The position numbers and the translations under genes were made by a program. This document shows, one piece after another, positions 58,169 through 64,000 of a DNA stretch of 64,000 nt (positions within the stretch are counted from its first letter, which is position 1; the number at the start of each line of letters is the position of its first letter). Under the pieces are notes generated by a model that worked only from the letters and a program-made list of their open reading frames with translations, was not told the DNA's origin and did not search any database. The stretch is from positions 1-64,000 of the forward strand of contig CAZJHX010000027.1 of assembly GCA_964545715.1 (NCBI GenBank), written 5' to 3'. This DNA is from CAZJHX01 sp964545715 (GTDB lineage: Bacteria; Myxococcota_A; UBA9042; GCA-2863065).

Positions 58169-58184
58169 TGGCACGAGTCTTGAC
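58169..58184 (+). promoter_or_regulatory. Sigma-54-like promoter element before DUF2330 gene
   Basis: TGGCACGAGTCTTGAC matches the sigma-54 consensus except that the -12 GC is GA. It lies 33 bases before the ATG at 58218. A closely similar variant (TGGCACAGATGTTGAC) lies at 30351-30366 upstream of the OmpA-family gene. Confidence 0.35.
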
Positions 58185-58217
58185 TATTAGACCGCTGGAC
58201 AAACGAGAGGGTTCGAC

Positions 58218-60017
58218 ATGCGAGGGATCGCGATTGTAGTGGCGAGCACGATGTTCGCTATGGGAGTGCCGGATGCAGCGGCGTGTGGTGGGTTTTTCTG
58301 TAACGCCGCGCAGCCCGTGCCGATTATTCAAGCCGGTGAGCAGGTCGTGTTTGCGCGACACAACGGGCTCACCTCCATGCACGTGCAGGTGACCTACAGC
58401 GGGGACCCGACGTCCTTTGGCTGGGTGCTGCCGCTCAGCGAGACGCCGCTGGGCGATGACGGCGAGGCGCTGCCGCTGGACCGCATGCTGCGGCTCAGTC
58501 ACCCGGCGCTCTTCAATACGCTGGAGCTGGCCACGCGGCCCACATTTACGATGACCCCGTCACGGGTCGAGAACAACTGCCCGAGCCCGGCGCCGAACAA
58601 CGCCGGCTGCGGCATGGTCATGATGGCTACAAGCGCCCGAAGCGGTGGCGGGTCCTTCTCCAATTCGGATGTCCCGTCAGCCGATGTCGACGGCGTGACG
58701 CTCATCGACGAGGCGACGATCGGGCCATATGCAGCGCAGCTGATCGAGGCGGATAACGTGGGTGCTTTGTACGATTGGCTCAATGAAAACGGCTATCTGC
58801 AGGACGAGCTGGCCCGCCCGATTCTGAAGCATTACGTGGCGTCGGATTTTGTCTTTCTGGGCCTGCGGCTGCAAAACGGCAAGTCCGTCGGCGATCTGCG
58901 GCCCGTCGCGATCACCCTTGGCGAGGCGGCCCCGTGCGTGCCGCTGCGCCTGACCTCGATCGCCGCTGCGCCTGACATGCCGATTACCGTGTATGTGCTG
59001 GGCCCCGACCGCGCGGTGCCGAAAAACTTCCTGCATGGGGTAATAAATCCACAGGCGCTGACGTGGCCCAACGCGCCCGACTATCCGTTTGTGGCTGCCA
59101 GCGCGGTGGAAGAGGCCGGTGGGCGCGCTTTTCTGACCGAATACGCGGGCCCCGTCGAGCCGTATCGGGGGCGCTTTGAGGTCACTGAAGAGATGACGCG
59201 CCTGCTGCTGGACCCTGAGAGCACCGGCGCAGAGCTCCGAGCCGTGTTCAGCCAGTGGGCCATGGACAACATCCCGGTGACGGTGCCGACGCCGAGCCCG
59301 TGGGCGCCCAACGCGGTGGCCGTGCAGCAGGACCCCGTGTACGCCGACCTGGACGCCGAGTTCGCCGCCACCGGTGACGTCGACACCTTCCGACGGCGCC
59401 TGGCCGACGAGCTGCTCGTGCCGATGATTCGCATCGAGTCGCTGTTTGCGGAGACCGACGTGCTCACTCGCCTGTACACCCGCCTGGATCCGGAGGACAT
59501 GACCCGCGATCCCATCTTCAGCTACAACCCCGACCTGCCCATGGTCGACGGCACCCAGCACGCGGAGGTGCTGATCCACGGGTGCGGCAAAGAAGTGATG
59601 GAGGTGCAGTACCCCGACGGCACCGTGCACGCCACGGACTGCAACGGCATGTGCGGCGTCTTTGGCGCTATCGTTGTGCCGGTGCCCGGCGTGCCGGCGC
59701 TGCTCGTAGGCGAGGTGGCCGACGAGACCGGAGAGCCGCGCGGCGTGCACCCCGAGGATTTGTACCTGGTCGACGATATGCTGGCGTCGGCCGCGCCGGG
59801 TGAGCCGAGCGTGCCCGGCGAGTTTGACCTGCGTGCGCCTGAAGAGCGCCCGATGGTGACCGGCGTGGCGATCCCGGCGCCGCGCAGCGCAAATAACCGT
59901 GACGACGACGACTCGGGCTGCATCGCGACCGCCGCCGGCACGCGACAGCTCGGCAGCCTGGCGCCCATCTTCCTGCTGCTGTTGGGGATCGCCGCGCTGC
60001 GACGCGTCAGCGCCTGA
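58218..60017 (+). CDS. DUF2330-domain secreted protein with MYXO-CTERM-like tail
   Basis: 599 residues. A signal peptide (to about AAA, 20) is followed by ACGGFFCNAAQPVPIIQAGE, the typical start of DUF2330 proteins, then SFGWVLPLSETP. The C-terminus has SGC (about 570), a hydrophobic segment (LAPIFLLLLGIAAL) and a basic end (RRVSA), resembling the MYXO-CTERM sorting signal for surface anchoring. The function of DUF2330 is unknown. A GAGGG ribosome binding site and a sigma-54-like element precede it. Confidence 0.82.
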   Translation: MRGIAIVVASTMFAMGVPDAAACGGFFCNAAQPVPIIQAGEQVVFARHNGLTSMHVQVTYSGDPTSFGWVLPLSETPLGDDGEALPLDRMLRLSHPALFNTLELATRPTFTMTPSRVENNCPSPAPNNAGCGMVMMATSARSGGGSFSNSDVPSADVDGVTLIDEATIGPYAAQLIEADNVGALYDWLNENGYLQDELARPILKHYVASDFVFLGLRLQNGKSVGDLRPVAITLGEAAPCVPLRLTSIAAAPDMPITVYVLGPDRAVPKNFLHGVINPQALTWPNAPDYPFVAASAVEEAGGRAFLTEYAGPVEPYRGRFEVTEEMTRLLLDPESTGAELRAVFSQWAMDNIPVTVPTPSPWAPNAVAVQQDPVYADLDAEFAATGDVDTFRRRLADELLVPMIRIESLFAETDVLTRLYTRLDPEDMTRDPIFSYNPDLPMVDGTQHAEVLIHGCGKEVMEVQYPDGTVHATDCNGMCGVFGAIVVPVPGVPALLVGEVADETGEPRGVHPEDLYLVDDMLASAAPGEPSVPGEFDLRAPEERPMVTGVAIPAPRSANNRDDDDSGCIATAAGTRQLGSLAPIFLLLLGIAALRRVSA

Positions 60018-60019
60018 TC

Positions 60020-60481
60020 TCAGCGTGGCCCGTGCTTGCGCACGATGGCGTTCATCACCTCGTCCAGCTTGCCCAGAAAGCGCGAGCGGTCCTTCTTGGA
60101 CATGGGCGCCGGGCCGCCGGTCATCACCCCGATCTCGCGCAGGTGCTCCGCCAGACCCCGTGACGCCAGCGCGTCCCCGATGGACGCCTCCGAGAACTCC
60201 CGGCCTTTCGGTCCCAGCACGCGCGCCTGCTTCTCCAGGCCGCGCGCCGCCAGCGGGATGTCGGACGTGATGATGACGTCGCCCTCACCCGCGCGCTCCG
60301 CGATCCAGTCGTCGGCCACGTCAGCACCCTTGCCGACGCGCACTGCGCTGATCAGCGGCGTGTTGGGCGTCTGAATGAACTGGTTGGCCACCACAAAAAC
60401 ACGCCATTGAAAGCGCTTGGCCACCTTGTAGACCTCGTCCTTGACGGAGCAGGCGTCTGCGTCGACGTAGATCGTTCTCAT
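60020..60481 (-). CDS. YaiI/YqxD family (UPF0178) protein
   Basis: 153 residues. IYVDADACSVKDEVYKVA at the N-terminus and DDWIAERAGEGDVIITSDIPLA carry the conserved acidic residues of this PIN/NYN-nuclease-like family. The later RGxxYxxxNI-type region is replaced by GPKGREFSEASIG. The function is unproven, perhaps a nuclease. The ATG overlaps the stop of the RND exporter gene, so it is translated from the same mRNA. Confidence 0.88.
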   Translation of the reverse strand: MRTIYVDADACSVKDEVYKVAKRFQWRVFVVANQFIQTPNTPLISAVRVGKGADVADDWIAERAGEGDVIITSDIPLAARGLEKQARVLGPKGREFSEASIGDALASRGLAEHLREIGVMTGGPAPMSKKDRSRFLGKLDEVMNAIVRKHGPR

Positions 60482-63024
60482 GACCGCTCGGGCCGGTCTT
60501 TAAAGAACGTGCGCAGCAGCGCCGGGGTCATCGTCAGGTCCAGGACGACCGCGATGATGACCACCAGGCCGATCAGCATGCCGAAGCGCGCGATGCCCGA
60601 GATGATGCTGGCCAGGTACACGAAGAAGCCGGCCGACAAGATGAGGCTCGTGACCACCAGCGCGCGGCCGGTGTGGTCCAGCGAGTGCTTGATGGCGGCC
60701 TCGACTTTGCCGTGCACGTCGTAGTGGACGCGGTAGTGGTGCAAAAAGTGGATGGTGTCGTCGACGGCGATGCCCAGCGCGATGGACGCGATCATCAGGT
60801 TCATCATGTCGATCGGGATGTCGAAGGCGCCCATGATGCCCAGAATCATCACGATCGGCAGCAGGTTGGGCACCATGGCGATCAGGCCCAGCTTCAGGTT
60901 GCGCAGCAGCCCCATCATCAGCAGCGTGATCACGGCGAAGGCGACGCCGAAGGTGCGGATCATGTCCAGCAGCAGCAGGCCGACCGTGCTCAGCAGATTG
61001 AAGACGGCGCCGGTCATCGAGACGTCCGCGACCTCTTCCGGGATGTACTTGTCCACGCCCTCCTGGATGTGTTTGGCCAGCGGGATGTAGGACGTCGCCT
61101 CCTGCCACTTGATGCCGATGGTCATCTGCGTGGTGCTGGCGTCCAGGGTCATCAGCCGTTTGAGATCGTCCGGACCGGAGCTCTCGACCAGCACAAAGTA
61201 GTTGTCGATGACCTCCTGCCGGTCGGGCAGCACATAGTCCTTAGCCTCGCCGCTGCCGACCGCCTTGTTGATCTCGCGGAGCATGTCCGCCACGCCGCGC
61301 GCATTGCCGACGATGGCCTCTTTCAGCTTGGGATGGCGGTACTGGCGGATGTGTTCGGCGAGGTCCAGCATGCCCTTCTGCAGCCGGATGTCCTTGACGC
61401 CCTTGTCGGATTTCGCCTCGAACAGCAGGTGCACGTTGGCTGTCCCGCCAAGGTTTTTGTCCGTGGCCGTAAACGCCTGCTTGATCGGCTCTGTCGGCGG
61501 GATCCACGTCAGCGGGTCGTGCCAGACGTACAGGTAGGAGGCTCCGGCGATCGCGCCTGCGGTGAGCCCGACACAGACCACCAACGTGGCGCGACGGCTG
61601 CGGTCGCTGGCGCCGCTGACGCCCGCACACAGCCGCAAAAAGGCGTCGACTGCGCCCATGCGACGCTCCTTGTCGGCGCCCAGCTTGCTCTTGGTGTTGA
61701 AGCTCAGCATGGCCGGCAGCAGGGTCACGGTGTTCAAGAAGGCCGCAGACACGCCGAAGGCGCCGACCAGCCCCATGTGACCGATGGCGTCGACCCGCGC
61801 GAAGGTAAACGACAAGAGCCCGACCGCGGTGGTCATCGTTGTAAACAGCACCGGGATCCCGGTGTCCGCGACGGCTTGAATCGCCGCCTCTTTGCCGTCC
61901 ACGCCCTGCACGAGCTGCTGCCGATATACGCTCATGAGGTGCACGGAGTCGGCGATACCCACGCAGATCAAGAAGGCCGGCAGGATGTTCGTGATGCCGG
62001 TGACCGGGATACCGAGCGTGGCCATGAAGCCCAGCGCCCAGATCGCGCTGGCGGCGACCACCATGACCGGCACGACCGCGCCCATGGGATGTACGAACAT
62101 GAACAGCAGCACGCCGCCGATGATCAGCAGCATCAGCCCCGTCAGGCGCTGCATGTCGTGCAGGATGATCTTCTCAAACGTGGCGTTGAGCGCCGGCAGC
62201 CCGGCGATGTGCACCTTGAAGTCGTCGGCCTGGTACGTCCCGACGATCTCTGCGATGTGCTGGCTGAGCTTGACCGAGTCCTTCTGCCCCATGAACTGGG
62301 CGCGGACCAGCAGCGCCGAGAAGCGTCCGTCAGCGCTGATGACCTGGCCTACCAGCGTCTGGTCCGGCGGGATGCCCTTGTCCCGGTTGCCCAGCACCTG
62401 GTCTCGAACGGCGCGCAGGCTCTCCGCCGTCTCCGGCATCGGCGAGAGCAGGTCACCGACGTCGATGCCACCGCCCTCCATCGACCGGATCTTGCGGACG
62501 TTGATCAGCGAGGTGACCTCCTCGATGACGGAGCCCCCCTCTTCCTCGCCCCATCCGCCGTCGTCCTCGAACGCGTCGTCGAAGTCCTCGTCAAAGGCCA
62601 GGTCGGGGTCGGTCTCTGTCGACTGCTTTACGGGTTTGGGCGCCGCTTTCGGCGGAGCTGACGCAGCGCCCGGCCCCATCACTGTGCGCCGCTGGCCCAG
62701 CGTCTTGAGCTCGATGTTGATCGCTGCAAGCTCTTCGTGCAGCTTGGCCAGGCGGTCTAGATACGCTCGCGAGAAGACGTCGCCCTCGATCAGCAGGACC
62801 GACATGTCGTCGCGACCGAAGATGTCGCGAAACTCTTCCAGCACGCGAGCCGAGTCGGACCCCGAGTCCATGAACGCTTCGGGGCTGTTGTCCACGTACA
62901 GGCCCGACTTGATCTGCAGGACCGCGACGACGACCAGGCCCGCGATTGCGGCCAACACGCCAAAGCGCCAGCGGACGACGAGCTCGCCCCACTTACGAAA
63001 AAACGGGCTGTGTGTGTCCTTCAT
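60478..63024 (-). CDS. RND (MMPL) superfamily exporter
   Basis: 848 residues, full length. Helix 1 (about 19-38) is followed by a large periplasmic loop containing an acidic insert (about 142-165). Helices 2-6 (about 285-440) include ICVGIADSVHLMSVYRQ, helix 7 lies at about 485, a second periplasmic loop follows, and helices 8-12 (about 690-840) include IALGIAVDDTIHFLHHY. The repeated D-x-x-H membrane motifs suggest proton coupling. It probably exports lipids or hydrophobic compounds. It shows what the split exporter at 37336-40179 should look like. Confidence 0.9.
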   Translation of the reverse strand: MKDTHSPFFRKWGELVVRWRFGVLAAIAGLVVVAVLQIKSGLYVDNSPEAFMDSGSDSARVLEEFRDIFGRDDMSVLLIEGDVFSRAYLDRLAKLHEELAAINIELKTLGQRRTVMGPGAASAPPKAAPKPVKQSTETDPDLAFDEDFDDAFEDDGGWGEEEGGSVIEEVTSLINVRKIRSMEGGGIDVGDLLSPMPETAESLRAVRDQVLGNRDKGIPPDQTLVGQVISADGRFSALLVRAQFMGQKDSVKLSQHIAEIVGTYQADDFKVHIAGLPALNATFEKIILHDMQRLTGLMLLIIGGVLLFMFVHPMGAVVPVMVVAASAIWALGFMATLGIPVTGITNILPAFLICVGIADSVHLMSVYRQQLVQGVDGKEAAIQAVADTGIPVLFTTMTTAVGLLSFTFARVDAIGHMGLVGAFGVSAAFLNTVTLLPAMLSFNTKSKLGADKERRMGAVDAFLRLCAGVSGASDRSRRATLVVCVGLTAGAIAGASYLYVWHDPLTWIPPTEPIKQAFTATDKNLGGTANVHLLFEAKSDKGVKDIRLQKGMLDLAEHIRQYRHPKLKEAIVGNARGVADMLREINKAVGSGEAKDYVLPDRQEVIDNYFVLVESSGPDDLKRLMTLDASTTQMTIGIKWQEATSYIPLAKHIQEGVDKYIPEEVADVSMTGAVFNLLSTVGLLLLDMIRTFGVAFAVITLLMMGLLRNLKLGLIAMVPNLLPIVMILGIMGAFDIPIDMMNLMIASIALGIAVDDTIHFLHHYRVHYDVHGKVEAAIKHSLDHTGRALVVTSLILSAGFFVYLASIISGIARFGMLIGLVVIIAVVLDLTMTPALLRTFFKDRPERS

Positions 63025-63079
63025 GGAGCCTCCGCCCCCCCGGTAGACGCCGCCCGGGGTTGGCTGCGATGCTTGGGGG

Positions 63080-64000
63080 ATGGGCGCTAGATTGCTTCAT
63101 TGCAAGCTGCACAGCAAGGAGGTCGCCGCGTGGCGATGCACCGAGTGCGATCGTGCGCTGTGCCCCGACTGCGCGGCGCCGGACGTGCTCGGCAAGCTGA
63201 AGATCGCGCGCTGTGTGCACTGCAACGGCCTGGGCGAGCCCATTCGCTACGTGCCCGAGATCGTGCCTTTCCAGCGCATGATCGGACCGTATCTTCGCGT
63301 GCTCAAGACGCCCGATGCGCTGATGCAGTTTGCCGCGCTGTCCATCGTCCTCGGGCTGGCCAGCCTGGCGTTTGGGCTGGGCACGCTCATCTCCGGCGGG
63401 CTTGTGACCGCGTACTACCTGCTGGTCGTCAATCACGCCGCCGAGGGGCTCAACGGCTTGCCGGACGCCGGCAGCGAGGAGAACGCCGGCATCGTCAACG
63501 GGGTGATGAAGACGCTGGTGGCCTCGTGGTGGCTTTGGTTCCCATTTCTCTTTTGGCTTGGACATCAGGGCACCATGTTGGATGCCATGGACGGCGAGCT
63601 TTTCCCCTTCAAGAATCCGATCTCGCTGATCTTGCTGATCCTGACGGTCTGGCTGGCCCCGGCCACCATCATGTGCGCCGCCACGGGCGGGTCGCTGGTC
63701 GAGATCGTCAACCCGCTGAACTCGCTGCGTATCGTGGCCAGCAGCCCGGGGGGCTACCTGCTGTCCGCCGGGATCTGGTCGCTCACGGTCGTCGCTGATC
63801 GCCTGCTCGCAATCCCGCTGGCGGCCATCTACGACGCGTTGCCCATCATCGTCATCGTACCGGCCATCACCGGGTTCATCGGCTTGTTCATCCCGGTCTT
63901 CTCGGCCTTGATGCTGGGCCGCCTGATGTATCAGCACGGCGTCGCGCTGGGGATCTACACGCACGAGGATCTCATCCGCGAGCAGGTGCCGGACGCCGAG
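63080..64000 (+). CDS. Zinc-ribbon/B-box-like membrane protein (partial at window end)
   Basis: An open frame of 307 codons from ATG 63080 to the window end without stop. The N-terminus has a Cys/His cluster (LHCKLHSKEVAAWRCTECDR, then LCPDCAAP and RCVHCNG), similar to B-box or zinc-ribbon modules. Four or five membrane segments follow (about 90-290), resembling DUF4013- or YIP1-type membrane proteins. GGGGG lies directly before the ATG. The role is unknown; such proteins may sense or scaffold at the inner membrane. The C-terminus lies outside. Confidence 0.7.
   Translation, partial: MGARLLHCKLHSKEVAAWRCTECDRALCPDCAAPDVLGKLKIARCVHCNGLGEPIRYVPEIVPFQRMIGPYLRVLKTPDALMQFAALSIVLGLASLAFGLGTLISGGLVTAYYLLVVNHAAEGLNGLPDAGSEENAGIVNGVMKTLVASWWLWFPFLFWLGHQGTMLDAMDGELFPFKNPISLILLILTVWLAPATIMCAATGGSLVEIVNPLNSLRIVASSPGGYLLSAGIWSLTVVADRLLAIPLAAIYDALPIIVIVPAITGFIGLFIPVFSALMLGRLMYQHGVALGIYTHEDLIREQVPDAE

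Noticed and set aside
1..64000. tRNA, rRNA, insertion sequences, prophage genes or attachment sites
   Set aside because: I looked through intergenic regions and gene products and saw none; the DGR region has no phage structural genes beside it in the window.

Overview
The window comes from a high-GC, compactly organised Gram-negative bacterium. Several traits suggest a Myxococcota- or Bradymonadota-like (former Deltaproteobacteria) lineage: many lipoproteins with Asp/Thr/Gly-rich linkers after the lipobox, an OmpA protein with thrombospondin type 3 repeats, a DUF2330 protein with a MYXO-CTERM-like tail, di-haem and YncE-like proteins, and a System I-type cytochrome c maturation operon. The lineage is inferred from gene content only.

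Positions 1-9251 hold the most remarkable region: two tandem diversity-generating retroelement (DGR) cassettes, both on the minus strand. Each has a target gene (secretion signal, thioredoxin-like domain, three PEGA-type repeats, C-terminal formylglycine-generating-enzyme-like domain ending in the variable region VR), then an HRDC-domain accessory gene, avd, a DGR-type reverse transcriptase, and the template repeat TR. VR differs from TR at 16 positions, all of them adenines in the TR coding strand, and all eleven AAC codons are changed. Over about 2.93 kb the two cassettes (1-2932 and 4702-7633) differ at one silent base. The N-terminal two thirds of the two targets are only paralogous. The FGE domain plus DGR machinery therefore behaves as one exchangeable module.

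9359-18195: a GNAT acetyltransferase, a small secreted-like protein, an aspartate racemase-family/D-cysteine desulfhydrase pair, a beta-barrel protein divergent from a phosphodiesterase, a PBP7-like peptidase, a glycosyltransferase, a lipoprotein, and a peroxiredoxin whose catalytic cysteine codon is TGA followed by a SECIS-like hairpin (predicted selenoprotein). 18196-25291 is a minus-strand operon of lgt, two membrane-bound alkaline-phosphatase-superfamily enzymes and two glycosyltransferases, probably for envelope glycolipid or glycan modification. It is divergent, with overlapping start codons, from a Tes-like radical SAM gene and an S15-family lipoprotein hydrolase.

29106-37339 carries a DUF2007 protein, outer-membrane proteins, the OmpA/TSP3 protein behind a consensus sigma-54 promoter, a di-haem lipoprotein, an MpaB-like protein, a HEAT-like protein and another membrane sulfatase. 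37336-42851 is a minus operon of a DAACS symporter, a lipocalin-like secreted protein and an RND exporter split by one in-frame TAA. 42906-50301 holds two PilZ proteins, lipoproteins, a methyltransferase, RecQ, a glycosyltransferase and a Lys-rich protein. 50402-58144 is a plus operon of moaA and cytochrome c maturation genes, with a CxxxY-type CcmE and a CcmF fused to a Cys-rich CcmH-like domain. 58218-64000 has a DUF2330 protein, a YaiI-family protein, a second, intact RND exporter and a zinc-ribbon membrane protein that runs off the window.

Two genome-wide habits show here. Many first genes have a TAnnnT hexamer 6-8 nt before the start codon and no Shine-Dalgarno, which suggests leaderless mRNAs. 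All seven convergent gene pairs end within 20 nt of each other or overlap. No tRNA, rRNA, CRISPR array or insertion sequence was recognised.
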